Source: Deltaproteobacteria bacterium (lineage in GTDB: Bacteria; Desulfobacterota; Dissulfuribacteria; Dissulfuribacterales; QOAL01). Taken from it: a stretch of DNA of 64,000 bases. Shown here piece by piece: positions 16,554 through 26,489 of the stretch. The stretch covers positions 31,201 to 95,200 of the forward strand of contig JALSNW010000031.1 in the NCBI GenBank assembly GCA_026986785.1. Reading direction: 5' to 3'. The notes below the pieces were generated by a model. It searched no databases and was not told the origin of the DNA. It saw only the letters and a program-made list of their open reading frames with translations. The translations under genes were made by a program, and so were the position numbers. Each line of letters opens with the position of its first letter. Position 1 is the stretch's first letter.

Positions 16554-19500
16554 ATGAAGGACGATAATTATATACCTGGACAAATAAAAGATCATTTTGG
16601 CCCACCCTTTGAGAGAAACCTCATTATCACCCTGGCCATTGTCTGGTTTCTTCTGATCGCAGGCTCTTTTCTATGGCACATTAGGGATATCAAGAGGGAT
16701 ATTCAAAAACTGGCCGAGAGAGAGGCCATATCCAGGGTTAATAAAGATACATGTTATCGTTATTGGATTGCCCAGATGGGAGGGGTGTATGTGAAGGCCT
16801 CCGAGGCCCCACCTGATAGATTTCTCATTGCCAGAAAAGATGCAGAGCTCCTCACCACGTCCGGTGAGCGTCTTGTGCTCATAGATCCTGCATACATGAC
16901 CAAAATGGCCTTTGAATTGAACAAGGAGCTTTATGGCATAATGGGCCATATAAGCAGCCTGAGTCCCGAAAAGCCCGACTACAGGCCTGATTCATGGGAA
17001 AGGGCCGCCTTAGAGGGGTTTGAGAGGGGGCAGATGCAAAAGGTCTCTATGGTCACCATTGATGGGGAAAAATATATCAGGGCCATGAAGGCCTTGGTAA
17101 TAGGCCCTACGTGTATGAAGTGCCATGAATCGCAAGGTTACCAGGTCGGGGATATAAAAGGAGGGATAAGCATCAGCCTGCCTTTTGCAAGCTATGAGTC
17201 GATCATAGAGCAACAGGTTAAGACCTTTTCGTTTATTCATGGCCTGATCCTGATTCTTGGTCTATTGACCCTGTTTGTTGGTGCAGACATATCGAGACGC
17301 AATAAGGCAAAATGGCTCAAGGATATCAAGAAGAGACACATCCTCATGGAGGCCCTGCCTGATCTTGTCTGTTTCAAAGACGAGGATGGCAGGTGGCTTG
17401 CTGCCAATAGGTCCATGCTCAAGCTCTTCGGACTGGAGGGGGTGGATTTCATAAAGAAGAAAGGGGCAGACTTGGCCAAATACGCACCGTTTTTCAGACA
17501 GGTGTTCCACAATTGTAATGAGACCGACCAGATGGCTTGGCAGAGCGGAAAGGCTATTCGACAGGAGGTGACCATTCCTTTATCCAATGGACAAAGTAGG
17601 ACCTTCGATATGATAAAGATGCCGGTATTTGACAAAGATGGGGAAAGGGAAGGATTGGTCGTAGTGGGAAGAGATATCACTGAAGAAAAGAAGAATCAGG
17701 AGGCCATTGAGAGGATCTCCAAGTTGAAAGATCTGGTTCTTGATCTGGCCACCGGGTTTATAAACATCCCTGAAGACAGCCTTGATGAGCATATCAATGG
17801 GACCCTTGGTATGGCAGGTTCTTTTCTGTCCATGGACAGGGCCTATCTTTTTGAATATGACCACGAGGCTCGGGTGATGAGTAACACGCACGAGTGGTGC
17901 GCCAAGGGTATAGGTCCGCATATCAATGACCTTCAAAATATATCAATGGACGACTATCCGGACTGGATGGATACACATATGAGGGGCGAGGTCATACAGA
18001 TTCCATCGGTTGATGACCTTCCAGATGGTAGGCTGAGGAAGGCATTGAAGATGCAGTCCATTAAATCGTTGATAACAGTGCCCCTGATGTATGAAGGGGT
18101 GTGTCTCGGGTTTGTAGGTTTTGATTCGGTCCGTTCCAAAACCACCTGGAGTGACGATCATGTATCCCTAATAAGGATGATATCCGAGATATATGCCAAT
18201 GTATTGAAGAGGAAGGAGATGCTCAGGCTTCTCCAGGCCAGTGAAAAGAGATACAGGGACTTGGTGGAAGGTCTCCCTGTAGGCCTATATCAGAGGACCC
18301 CTGGGCCCAATGGCAAATTTATAATGGCCAATCAAGCCCTTGCCAAGATGCTCGATTATGAAAAAAGTGAGGAACTCGTAGGTCAAGACGTGGCAAGATT
18401 CTGTTTTAATCTTCAGAATCAACGTTGTTGTGAAAGGGAACTCAAGGAGAGTGGAGTGGTAAGGGATAGACAGGTGCAGCTCATGAGGCGAAATGGAGAG
18501 ATTTTCTGGGCATCTATCTCGGCAAGGGCAATACTCGATAAACAGGGTAAAATCGTAAGTGTTGAAGGATCTGTGTTGGATATAACCGACAGAAAGAAAG
18601 GGGAGGAAGAAAAGCAGAGGCTACAGGCACAACTTCAGCAGGCGCAAAGGATAGAGTCCATAGGGCGGTTGGCAGGTGGGATTGCCCACGATTTCAACAA
18701 CATCCTCGTGCCCATATTGGGTTACAGTGAGCTACTTTTTAATATTACAGCCCCGGATGACAAGATCAGGGATTACATAGAACCGATAATTGAGGCTGGG
18801 GAAAGGGCCAGAGACATAGTACGTCAGTTGCTCGCCTTTAGTAGGAAGCAGGTGATAGAAAAGAATCCCATAGATCTGAATGATGAAATAATAGGGTTTG
18901 AAAAGTTTCTGAGGCGCACCCTTCGGGAAGACATAGAGATCGTGTTGGAGTTGGAACCCGACATCCCTGTCATAGAGGCAGACAGTAGTCAGATAGACCA
19001 AGTGATACTCAATCTCGCAGTGAATGCTCAGGATGCCATGCCAAATGGCGGTAGGATCACTATCAAGACCGCCCTGCTGGAATTGGATGACAAGTTTCAG
19101 GCCGGGATGGAACCAATAGTACCTGGTAGTTATGTCATGATGAGCCTTAGTGACAATGGTGAGGGCATGGATGAGCAGATCCTCAAGCAGATCTTTGAGC
19201 CTTTTTTCACCACCAAGTCCAAGGACAAAGGGACGGGTCTTGGGTTGGCCACGGTTTATGGTATAGTAAGGCAACATGGAGGACATATACGGGTATCCAG
19301 TGAAGTAGGCCTTGGTACAACCTTTGATGTATATCTTCCTGTGAGTGAGAGAAGATACTTTTCAGGCCCAGTAGTTGAGCAGTCTACTGACATCCCTGGG
19401 GGAGATGAGACTATTCTATTGATAGAAGATGACGAAAAGGTGAGAGATTTTGTCTTCCGCATGCTCAAACAAAGTGGCTACAATGTGATACAGGCCTCTA

Positions 19501-19760
19501 CTCCAGGAGAGGCCCTTGAAAAATACAAAAATAGTTCACTTCGTATCGATCTACTCCTGACAGATGTGATAATGCCTGAGATGAACGGTAAAGAGCTCTA
19601 CAGGCGCCTCAAAGAATATCTTCCTGACCTTGAAGTCCTTTACATGTCTGGCTATGCACCAGATGTGATCTCTCTTACAATGGACAGGAATTTTATATCC
19701 AAGCCATTTTCTATAAGGCAGTTGGCCAAAGCTGTAAGGAGGGTCTTGGACAACCATTAG
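16554..19760 (+). CDS. Membrane hybrid histidine kinase with c-haem-binding sensor domain
   Basis: A 1068-residue sensor. A first membrane helix (about 22-43) is followed by a periplasmic DUF3365/Tll0287-like domain with one c-type haem site C187-M-K-C-H191 and a second membrane helix (about 225-245). In the cytoplasm come a PAS (about 260-385), a GAF (about 393-545), a PAS (about 560-685), and HisKA with [10 protein letters not shown] (phospho-His near 711). The HATPase follows (N box [29 protein letters not shown]), and a receiver domain (about 945-1060, phospho-Asp in LTDVIMPEM near 1003, Lys in SKPF) ends it. Haem suggests sensing of redox state or a gas ligand. No clear ribosome site precedes the ATG. 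No dedicated output regulator is adjacent. Confidence 0.93.
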   Translation: MKDDNYIPGQIKDHFGPPFERNLIITLAIVWFLLIAGSFLWHIRDIKRDIQKLAEREAISRVNKDTCYRYWIAQMGGVYVKASEAPPDRFLIARKDAELLTTSGERLVLIDPAYMTKMAFELNKELYGIMGHISSLSPEKPDYRPDSWERAALEGFERGQMQKVSMVTIDGEKYIRAMKALVIGPTCMKCHESQGYQVGDIKGGISISLPFASYESIIEQQVKTFSFIHGLILILGLLTLFVGADISRRNKAKWLKDIKKRHILMEALPDLVCFKDEDGRWLAANRSMLKLFGLEGVDFIKKKGADLAKYAPFFRQVFHNCNETDQMAWQSGKAIRQEVTIPLSNGQSRTFDMIKMPVFDKDGEREGLVVVGRDITEEKKNQEAIERISKLKDLVLDLATGFINIPEDSLDEHINGTLGMAGSFLSMDRAYLFEYDHEARVMSNTHEWCAKGIGPHINDLQNISMDDYPDWMDTHMRGEVIQIPSVDDLPDGRLRKALKMQSIKSLITVPLMYEGVCLGFVGFDSVRSKTTWSDDHVSLIRMISEIYANVLKRKEMLRLLQASEKRYRDLVEGLPVGLYQRTPGPNGKFIMANQALAKMLDYEKSEELVGQDVARFCFNLQNQRCCERELKESGVVRDRQVQLMRRNGEIFWASISARAILDKQGKIVSVEGSVLDITDRKKGEEEKQRLQAQLQQAQRIESIGRLAGGIAHDFNNILVPILGYSELLFNITAPDDKIRDYIEPIIEAGERARDIVRQLLAFSRKQVIEKNPIDLNDEIIGFEKFLRRTLREDIEIVLELEPDIPVIEADSSQIDQVILNLAVNAQDAMPNGGRITIKTALLELDDKFQAGMEPIVPGSYVMMSLSDNGEGMDEQILKQIFEPFFTTKSKDKGTGLGLATVYGIVRQHGGHIRVSSEVGLGTTFDVYLPVSERRYFSGPVVEQSTDIPGGDETILLIEDDEKVRDFVFRMLKQSGYNVIQASTPGEALEKYKNSSLRIDLLLTDVIMPEMNGKELYRRLKEYLPDLEVLYMSGYAPDVISLTMDRNFISKPFSIRQLAKAVRRVLDNH

Positions 19761-20097
19761 TAAGATAGGGCTTTTCAGCCCAGATTATGTACTTCAACTG
19801 CCAGACGATTCCGCACCAGAACGGATAGCTCAGACATATATGAGTCTTGACTCCGGGTTGAAGGTCAAAATATCTTTCTCAGTCTTGACACCCTACAGGG
19901 CCGTTCTTAGCTTCCATAAAGAAAATCAGCACGTTAACCATATCCACTGGAAAGAGATTTTTTTGTTTTCGTAACAGCCTGAATATACGTCTGATTGGGC
20001 AGAATGATTTACTGTGCCAATGTGTTCAGGCAGAGGCAGATCATGTCTTTCCCCAGTGTAGTTATATGGCAAAAAAGATGAAGAGAGGAGAAATCCC
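19761..20097 (+). other. Intergenic region upstream of clpB with a repeat end
   Basis: This 337-base region has no convincing gene. A small hairpin GGGCTtttcAGCCC (19768-19781) follows the kinase stop, without a T-run. It overlaps a copy of the dispersed repeat end CCCAGATTATGTACTTCAA (19779-19797), which continues into a diverged stretch. I looked for a CIRCE palindrome and a convincing sigma-32 promoter before clpB and found neither. Confidence 0.45.
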
Positions 20098-22683
20098 ATG
20101 CAATACGACAAATTTACCATGAAATCTCAGGAGGCCCTACAGGAGGCCCAAAGACTGGCCCAGAGCCAGAATCATCAACAGATAGAGGTGGAACACCTTC
20201 TGAAGGTCCTTCTTGCCCAGGAAGACGGTATAGTGCCAGCCGTCTTGAAAAAAATGGGGGTTCCAGTAAAGGCCATCGAAGCCGAGATGGAAGAGGCCCT
20301 CAAAGGCCTGCCTCAGGTGACTGGTGCAGGTGGACAGATCTATCTGTCTCCCAGTCTCAATGAGGTCCTCCAAAGGGCCTTTACAGTGGCATCTGACATG
20401 AAAGACGAGTACGTGAGCCAAGAACATCTGGTCCTGGCCATGATAGAGACAGGCGGTTCAAAGGCTGCCCAGTCTCTTGCTGCCCACGGTGTTACAAAGG
20501 ATGCCTTCCTGAAGGCCCTCGTGACTATCAGGGGGACTGAACGTATTACAGACCAAAACCCTGAGGAAAAATATCAGGCCCTTGAAAAATATGCTCGGGA
20601 TCTTACTGACTTGGCACGCTCTGGAAAGCTGGACCCCGTGATCGGAAGGGATGAAGAGATCAGGCGTGTAATGCAGGTCCTTTCCCGACGCACCAAGAAC
20701 AACCCGGTCCTTATCGGCGAACCTGGCGTTGGAAAGACTGCCATAGTGGAGGGCCTTGCCCAGAGGATAGTGGCAGGCGACGTCCCTGAGACCCTCAAGA
20801 ACAGACGTATAGCAGCCCTCGACATGGGTGCCTTGATAGCAGGTGCCAAGTACAGAGGTGAGTTCGAGGAAAGACTCAAGGCGGTCTTGAAAGAGGTTGC
20901 AGAAAAGCAGGGCGAGGTCATCCTCTTTATAGATGAGATCCATACCCTGGTAGGGGCAGGGGCTAGTGAGGGGGCTATGGATGCCTCCAACATGCTGAAA
21001 CCTGCCCTGGCAAGAGGGGAGCTCCACTGTATAGGGGCTACCACCATCGATGAGTACAGGAAATATATAGAAAAGGATGCAGCCCTGGAGAGACGTTTTC
21101 AACCAGTACTCGTGGAAGAGCCATCTGTTGAGGATACCATAGCAATTCTCAGGGGCCTCAAGGAAAAATATGAAGTCCATCATGGCGTGAGGATCAAGGA
21201 TTCTGCCCTTGTAGCTGCTGCCACGCTATCCCATCGCTATATCACGGATCGCTTCTTACCTGACAAGGCCATTGATCTCATAGACGAAGCTGCGGCAAAA
21301 CTCAGGATAGAGATCGATTCCCTCCCCACTGAGATCGATGAGATAGAACGAAAGATCATGCAGCTCGAGATAGAAAGAGAGGCCTTGAAGAAGGAAAGCG
21401 ATCCTGCATCCCAGGAGAGGCTTTCCAAGATAGAGGAGGAGCTTGCAAATCTGCGCGAGGAAAGTGATGCCCTCAAGGCCCGCTGGAAAGAGGAAAAGGG
21501 CATGATACAGCGCATCAGGGATATAAAAGAGCAAATAGATAAGCTCAAGGTAGAGGCAGAGCAGAAACAACGCCTGGGAGATCTGAACAAGGTTGCCGAG
21601 ATCCTCTACGGCGAGATTCCTAAGCTGGAAAAGGAGCTCGAGGAAGAACAGAAGAGACTGGATGAATTCCAGAAAAACGGCAAGAGTATGTTAAAAGAAG
21701 AGGTAGACGCAGAGGACATTGCGGCAATCATCTCCAAGTGGACGGGAATCCCTGTGAGCAAGCTCATGCAGGGGGAAAAGGAAAAGCTCATTCACTTGGA
21801 AGAAGAGCTCGGCAAGCGCGTGATTGGTCAGGAAAACGCTATCATCGCCGTGTCCAATGCCGTTCGAAGGGCGAGGGCAGGGCTACAGGCACCAAATAGA
21901 CCAATCGGCTCTTTCATCTTTCTCGGACCGACTGGTGTTGGAAAGACCGAGCTTGCCAAGGCCTTGGCAGAATTTCTCTTCGATACAGAACAGGCCATGA
22001 TCCGCATAGACATGAGCGAGTTCATGGAGAAACATGCAGTAGCAAGGCTCATCGGGGCACCTCCAGGATATGTGGGCTATGAGGAAGGTGGCTACCTCAC
22101 TGAGGCAGTGAGGAGAAAGCCCTATTCCGTGGTCCTCTTCGACGAGATAGAAAAGGCCCATCCAGACGTATTCAATATCTTGCTCCAGATCCTGGATGAT
22201 GGTCGCTTGACGGATGGAAAGGGAAGGACGGTAGATTTCAGGAATACCATCATCATCATGACGTCAAACGTGGGCAGTTCCCTCATACAGGAAGCCACAG
22301 ATCAGGAAGAGATGGAGCGCAGGGTGATGGATAGCCTTAGGGCAAGCTTCAAACCCGAGTTCCTCAACAGGGTTGATGATATTATCATATTCCACTCCCT
22401 GGCCAAGGAACAGCTTACCAAGATAGTGGACATCCAGATTGGCTATCTGGCCCAGAGGCTAAAGGAAAACCACTTCGAGCTCGAGGTAACCCAAAAGGCC
22501 AAAGAATGGCTGGCCGATGTGGGATATGATCCAAATTATGGGGCAAGGCCGCTCAAAAGGGCAATACAGCGCTATGTGGAAGACCCGCTTGCGCTCCAGA
22601 TACTTGAAGGTGTCTTCAAAGAGGGAGACAAGATAATAGTCGATCTCGATGAAAACAATCATATAGTCTTCCACAAGGGTTGA
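20098..22683 (+). CDS. clpB: ClpB disaggregase chaperone
   Basis: An 861-residue Hsp100 disaggregase that, with DnaK, extracts and refolds aggregated proteins in the cytoplasm. In order it has the N-terminal double Clp repeat (about 1-145), first AAA+ domain with Walker [10 protein letters not shown] (about 206), the coiled-coil middle domain (about 400-530, rich in E, K, R and L) and the second AAA+ domain with GPTGVGKTE (about 609). Walker [10 protein letters not shown] and sensor regions follow. Full length for the family. AGGAG precedes the ATG, and the gene is single, ending in a strong terminator. Confidence 0.97.
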   Translation: MQYDKFTMKSQEALQEAQRLAQSQNHQQIEVEHLLKVLLAQEDGIVPAVLKKMGVPVKAIEAEMEEALKGLPQVTGAGGQIYLSPSLNEVLQRAFTVASDMKDEYVSQEHLVLAMIETGGSKAAQSLAAHGVTKDAFLKALVTIRGTERITDQNPEEKYQALEKYARDLTDLARSGKLDPVIGRDEEIRRVMQVLSRRTKNNPVLIGEPGVGKTAIVEGLAQRIVAGDVPETLKNRRIAALDMGALIAGAKYRGEFEERLKAVLKEVAEKQGEVILFIDEIHTLVGAGASEGAMDASNMLKPALARGELHCIGATTIDEYRKYIEKDAALERRFQPVLVEEPSVEDTIAILRGLKEKYEVHHGVRIKDSALVAAATLSHRYITDRFLPDKAIDLIDEAAAKLRIEIDSLPTEIDEIERKIMQLEIEREALKKESDPASQERLSKIEEELANLREESDALKARWKEEKGMIQRIRDIKEQIDKLKVEAEQKQRLGDLNKVAEILYGEIPKLEKELEEEQKRLDEFQKNGKSMLKEEVDAEDIAAIISKWTGIPVSKLMQGEKEKLIHLEEELGKRVIGQENAIIAVSNAVRRARAGLQAPNRPIGSFIFLGPTGVGKTELAKALAEFLFDTEQAMIRIDMSEFMEKHAVARLIGAPPGYVGYEEGGYLTEAVRRKPYSVVLFDEIEKAHPDVFNILLQILDDGRLTDGKGRTVDFRNTIIIMTSNVGSSLIQEATDQEEMERRVMDSLRASFKPEFLNRVDDIIIFHSLAKEQLTKIVDIQIGYLAQRLKENHFELEVTQKAKEWLADVGYDPNYGARPLKRAIQRYVEDPLALQILEGVFKEGDKIIVDLDENNHIVFHKG

Positions 22684-22709
22684 TCCCTTTTCTTTCCTCC
22701 GCTCTGACC

Positions 22710-22749
22710 AAGGCAGGTTGTAGACGCCTACAACCTGCCTTGTTTTTTT
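22710..22749 (+). terminator. Rho-independent terminator after clpB
   Basis: A perfect 14-base stem (AAGGCAGGTTGTAG at 22710-22723 with CTACAACCTGCCTT at 22728-22741), a four-base loop and a run of seven T (22743-22749). It lies 27 bases after the clpB stop. Confidence 0.93.
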
Positions 22750-22751
22750 AT

Positions 22752-22960
22752 CCCGGATCATGTTTTTCGAATCCTGGAGAAAATAATTTTTTTGAATGAT
22801 TGCATGATTGGCATGTATCTGATCCCATTGTGTCTGGACCCAAAAGTGAAGGTCCAAATCCGTGATAAATCCCCAGGCACTTGAGTTAAAAGGGGTTTAC
22901 AACCTTACCGAATCTGTTTTGTTGTGGGGCAGTTGAAGCTTCAGACCTTGCCTGGGTAAG
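22752..22960 (+). repeat. Dispersed intergenic repeat, diverged copy
   Basis: It begins with CCCGGATCATGTTTTTCGA (a degenerate copy of the 19-base end) right after the clpB terminator. It then runs parallel to the copy at 45364: TTTGAATGATTG (22790-22801; 45401 onward), the CTGATCCCATT block, and CGAATCTGTTTTGTTGT (about 22909-22925) against CGAATCTGCTTTGTTGT. The right end is not clear. It lies just upstream of the ParB-like gene, in the same orientation as the copy after the SPL gene. Confidence 0.5.
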
Positions 22961-23080
22961 TGCTATATTTGATCTCTTCCGTTATAGTACAATCCATGAT
23001 AGCCTCATTCAGATTGTATCAAATCACTTTGCTCTGTGGTCAGAAGAACAACGAAACGTAGGCTTGCCGTATGGACAAAG

Positions 23081-24091
23081 ATGCATATGATAAGAAACCA
23101 AATGATAAAAAGGATCCCCCTTGATCGTATCATGGCCCAGGGCTCCAGATATGCACTATCCAGAAGGTTTGAGCCTTTTGTAGAGCAGGTCTCAAGCGGT
23201 CTTGCCTTGAACCTGGATCAAGCGGGCTTGCTAATGCCGGTCTTGGCAAAGCTTCCACCAAACAACAGCCAACACCTACATTTGATCGATGGCTTCAAAC
23301 GGTACCAATGGGCCTGTCGAAAAGGACTTTCAGGCATAGATGTCAAGATCCTGGCCCAGGACTTTCCTGATCTCAAGATAGCTACCTATCTTGCCCATGA
23401 GCATGCAGGAATAATTTCTTCTACCATTGCCGCAAAGGCGTTGTTTATCACCTTCTGCTCTGGCCTTGGCCTGGAGAACGAGGACTTGATCGAGATCATC
23501 CTTCCTGCCATAGGGCTTCCTGCTCAAAGATCACTCCTTGACAAATATCGACGTATTGGGGCACTTCCACAAGAAGTGCTCTCGTTTTGCCACGAAAAAT
23601 CCCTGTCGTTCAAAAGATGTCTAAACCTGACGTATCATGATCGTAAGCTCCTGGCTTGGCTCATGGGGTACAGGAATGCTCTGCATCTTACAGCTACCAT
23701 CTTTCAGGAGCTCCTCGATGCCTTCGATGAGATCATGAGGAGGAAAGAAATGTCATTTCACGATCTGAAAGACACGCAGGACATCTCAAAGATATTGAAA
23801 GATGAAGCCCTCTCAGCCAGTGAAAAAACCGCTCGCCTTCGTGGCATGCTTAGGCTTTTGAGGCAACCGACCCTGACAGCAATAAATGCAGATCTCGATA
23901 AATGGAGGTGCCAAGTGGAAGGAGGTAACCAGGTCCTATCTATTGGTTGGGACAGGAGCTTGGAGTATGAGCATGTGGAGATACGGGCCAGGATCACCGA
24001 TATGGCACAACTCGAGGCAGTCATGGAGCATCTCCAGAGCGATAGAAGTCTGAGCGCTATTAACAAGATGTTGGAGAGGTTGAAGGCATAG
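23081..24091 (+). CDS. ParB-nuclease-domain-like protein of unknown function
   Basis: About 336 residues. The N-terminal 110 residues resemble the ParB/sulfiredoxin-like fold: an IPLDRI strand, then LLMPVLAKLPPNNSQHLHLIDGFKRYQWACRKG, where the catalytic-site-like pattern (D/E-G-x-R-R) reads DGFKRY, and VDVKIL-like GIDVKIL. The rest is mainly helical (about 120-336) and unrecognised. It is not a chromosomal ParB: no ParA partner adjoins it and the typical HTH is not obvious. The stop is directly followed by the ATG of an SPL-type radical SAM gene, so they form a two-gene unit. The open frame runs back to GTG 23036; the ATG at 23081 with GGA five bases upstream is preferred. Confidence 0.7.
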   Translation: MHMIRNQMIKRIPLDRIMAQGSRYALSRRFEPFVEQVSSGLALNLDQAGLLMPVLAKLPPNNSQHLHLIDGFKRYQWACRKGLSGIDVKILAQDFPDLKIATYLAHEHAGIISSTIAAKALFITFCSGLGLENEDLIEIILPAIGLPAQRSLLDKYRRIGALPQEVLSFCHEKSLSFKRCLNLTYHDRKLLAWLMGYRNALHLTATIFQELLDAFDEIMRRKEMSFHDLKDTQDISKILKDEALSASEKTARLRGMLRLLRQPTLTAINADLDKWRCQVEGGNQVLSIGWDRSLEYEHVEIRARITDMAQLEAVMEHLQSDRSLSAINKMLERLKA

Positions 24092-25285
24092 ATGTCCAAT
24101 GTCACCTCCATCCAGAAAACCTCCTCCATGCGCCTGACAGGCATAAGCATAGAGCCTGATCTGGGCCATGAGATCGGAATAGAGCTCCCTTTGACTGGTA
24201 CAGTGGCCATAGAAAAGGCAAGCTTTCCCAAGATCAAGGACTATCGTGCAGGTAAGAGACATTTACATCTCGATATCAAACGTGGAAACCTGTTTCACCT
24301 CTGTGCCTCACTGGATCCTCGTTATATTTGCTGTAGCACCCATGTGGTCGCCCATGTCAGTAACTGCCCATTTGAATGCACTTACTGTTTCCTGCAAAAC
24401 TATCTCACCGATGCCACATTGACCCTTGTGGCCGATACGGATGCCATTCTCAAAGAGGTACGCCAGATGATCCGGCAACAGCCCTGGCGTACTTTCAGGG
24501 TGGGCACCTGGGAGTTGGGTGACAGTCTGGGCAATGAATTCATTTGCATGAGCGCAAAAAGACTTGTGGAAGGCTTCTCAGCCCTGGGCAATGCAGTGCT
24601 GAAGCTTCGTACAAAGGGGGCCCTTGTCGAGCCCCTTCTCCATGCCGATCACAAGGGGAGAACTGTCATATCATGGACTGTAAATCCACCTCAGGTGGTT
24701 GCCATGGAGGAGATAGGCACAGCCAGTATTGAAAAACGGATAACGGCCATGGCCAAGGCAGCGGATGCAGGTTATATGATAGGTCTCCATTTTGATCCCA
24801 TGCTGCTTTTTGATGGTTGGAAGAATGCCTACAAGGATCTTGTCCAGGAGATCTTTTCTCGTATCAGAACATCACAGGTCTGTTGGATCTCCCTGGGATC
24901 ACTGCGGTTTAATCCAGAGATGAAAAAAAAGATCGAATTGAATTATCCCCGCTCCAGGATTACTGCCCAAGAAATGGTGTTGGGAGATGACAATAAATTT
25001 CGCTATGTAAGACATGTGCGTGTCGGGATGTATCGCCACTTACTAAGGTGCCTCAAAGACGTAGGTGCGGATAGGTGTCTCATCTATCTTTGTATGGAGC
25101 GAATAAATGTATGGCGTTCCCTGTTCAAAAGGCCTCCCGAGACCATAGGAGAACTCGATTTCATGTTTGCAAGGAGCCTGAGCGAACGATTCCCCAGCCT
25201 TGGCCTGCCAGAACCTGAGCTGGATCTCTACCTAAAGGCGGCAGACAGTATCTATAAACCCGGATTATGCACTTCAAGGGCCTAA
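24092..25285 (+). CDS. Spore photoproduct lyase-like radical SAM protein
   Basis: A 397-residue radical SAM protein of the SPL family. The [4Fe-4S] site is C-P-F-E-C-T-Y-C (CX3CX2C, about residues 94-101) followed by FLQNYL, the counterpart of CYLQ in spore photoproduct lyases. ICCSTHV lies just before, and a C-terminal part has IYLCMERINVWR. True spore photoproduct lyase repairs UV thymine dimers in spores, but this organism shows no other sporulation gene, so the substrate is unknown; DNA repair is one possibility. The start abuts the stop of the ParB-like gene. The last codons (KPGLCTSRA) lie inside the dispersed repeat starting at 25259, so the C-terminus may have been replaced by a repeat insertion. 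Confidence 0.85.
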   Translation: MSNVTSIQKTSSMRLTGISIEPDLGHEIGIELPLTGTVAIEKASFPKIKDYRAGKRHLHLDIKRGNLFHLCASLDPRYICCSTHVVAHVSNCPFECTYCFLQNYLTDATLTLVADTDAILKEVRQMIRQQPWRTFRVGTWELGDSLGNEFICMSAKRLVEGFSALGNAVLKLRTKGALVEPLLHADHKGRTVISWTVNPPQVVAMEEIGTASIEKRITAMAKAADAGYMIGLHFDPMLLFDGWKNAYKDLVQEIFSRIRTSQVCWISLGSLRFNPEMKKKIELNYPRSRITAQEMVLGDDNKFRYVRHVRVGMYRHLLRCLKDVGADRCLIYLCMERINVWRSLFKRPPETIGELDFMFARSLSERFPSLGLPEPELDLYLKAADSIYKPGLCTSRA

Positions 25286-25425
25286 AAAACATCTTTTTGT
25301 ATTACAGCAATGGCTCACAAGTGTGCCAAATCCACTTTGTTGTCGGACAGTTGAAGTACCAAAATATATATCCATGTCCTCTGTCTCACATCTTTGGCAA
25401 ACTTGTTAGCTGTATAATTCGGGAT
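25259..25425 (+). repeat. Dispersed intergenic repeat (MITE-like), copy with long hairpin
   Basis: The left end is CCCGGATTATGCACTTCAA (25259-25277). The right end, TGTATAATTCGGGA (25411-25424), read on the other strand gives TCCCGAATTATACA, an inverted partner. Inside is a long inverted repeat, 25313-25330 against 25393-25410, pairing 16 of 18 bases. The middle carries TTGTTGTCGGACAGTTGAAG, shared with the copy at 45364 with few differences. No coding capacity is seen. Confidence 0.7.
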
Positions 25426-25466
25426 AAAACAAGAGCCACGGATATACACATGTCTCATAAGCAGTA

Positions 25467-26435
25467 ATGGCCCCGAGAATGCCCAAGCAGAGCCAGGAAC
25501 CTTTAAAACAGCAGCCAGGAATACCCCTTCCTATTGATCCAGAAGGTGTGTTGTTCCCTAATCTCTGGATTGGTACTTGGAGTATGGGGGGGGAAGGTTT
25601 TGGCCCTCATGATTTGGGACTCTCTTTAAGGACCTTGGAGACGGCCTATGAACAAGGGGTCAGGCACTTTGATACTGCTGGCTTCTATGCCCAAGGTCGT
25701 TCTGAAGTACTCCTGGCAAAGGCTTTCGGCAGAGTGCGTCCCAAGGTTTTCATCTCCACGAAGGGGGGGCTTGAAAGGGTGGGGCGCAAGGTCTGGCATG
25801 ATGCCAGGCCTGAGGCCTTGAGACAGGCCCTCTTTCAAAGCCTCGATCGTCTCAAAACAGACTACGTCGATCTTTTTCAGCTACATTGGCCCGATCCAGA
25901 GACCCCCCTTGATGAATCCATCTCGGCCCTCAAGGCCTTGAAGCAGGAAGGACTCATCCGCTATTGGGGGGTTGGAAATCTTTCTGCCCACGAGGTGTTG
26001 GGATATATAGGGCCAGGTGAGATGGCCCCTCATCAGGTCCATTTCAACCCAATTTACAGGTCTTCGTTCCAGGTCTTACAGGCAGGCAGGAGGGATTTCA
26101 GGTGCCTCAATTGTATAGTATCTCCCCTTGAGCAAGGTCTTCTTGCCTCTGGCATCTATCTGAGCAAAGAACTTGGGAAAAAAGACATAAGGCGGAGAAA
26201 TCCCTGTTTCCATGACAAGGGAATAAGAAAATGGCTTGAGGGGCTGTTTCACAGATGTAGCCTGAGGGGACTCAGCCCGGTAACTGTGGTCTTGTCGTGG
26301 ATCTTGAGTCATAAAGAGGTGGACGTAGTTATCCCTGGCCCAAGGAAGCCGGATCAGTTGGATGAGATCACGAGTTGTTTTGGCAGGTCCTATGACTCTG
26401 TCGAGCTGTCAGACCTATTTCATGACAATGGATGA
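25467..26435 (+). CDS. Aldo/keto reductase family protein
   Basis: A 322-residue NAD(P)H-dependent aldo/keto reductase. The catalytic tetrad is visible: Asp and Tyr in HFDTAGFYAQG, Lys in FISTKGG and His in DLFQLHWPD. Later come GVGNLSAHEV and the C-terminal cofactor region VVIPGPRKPDQLDE, consistent with the AKR barrel and NADP-binding end. The first 20 residues are extra (Q- and P-rich). It stands alone between the repeat and the B12 radical SAM gene. The substrate is unknown. Confidence 0.88.
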   Translation: MAPRMPKQSQEPLKQQPGIPLPIDPEGVLFPNLWIGTWSMGGEGFGPHDLGLSLRTLETAYEQGVRHFDTAGFYAQGRSEVLLAKAFGRVRPKVFISTKGGLERVGRKVWHDARPEALRQALFQSLDRLKTDYVDLFQLHWPDPETPLDESISALKALKQEGLIRYWGVGNLSAHEVLGYIGPGEMAPHQVHFNPIYRSSFQVLQAGRRDFRCLNCIVSPLEQGLLASGIYLSKELGKKDIRRRNPCFHDKGIRKWLEGLFHRCSLRGLSPVTVVLSWILSHKEVDVVIPGPRKPDQLDEITSCFGRSYDSVELSDLFHDNG

Positions 26436-26489
26436 ACTGGGTTTTTCAAAAAAACAGTCCTGTTGTAGTGTGGGGGAAAGGATAAATTT

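Noticed and set aside
19761..20097. CIRCE or sigma-32 heat-shock control element before clpB
   Set aside because: No CIRCE-like palindrome is present, and the nearest TTGAC-type and CCCCA-type boxes are not at the right spacing.
22459..22857. A 132-residue minus-strand frame across the end of clpB
   Set aside because: It runs through the clpB coding region, its terminator hairpin and part of the repeat; no motif and no start signal.
25267..25467. A 66-residue plus-strand frame after the SPL gene
   Set aside because: It consists of the dispersed repeat itself, with its hairpin arms; nothing protein-like is conserved with the other copies.
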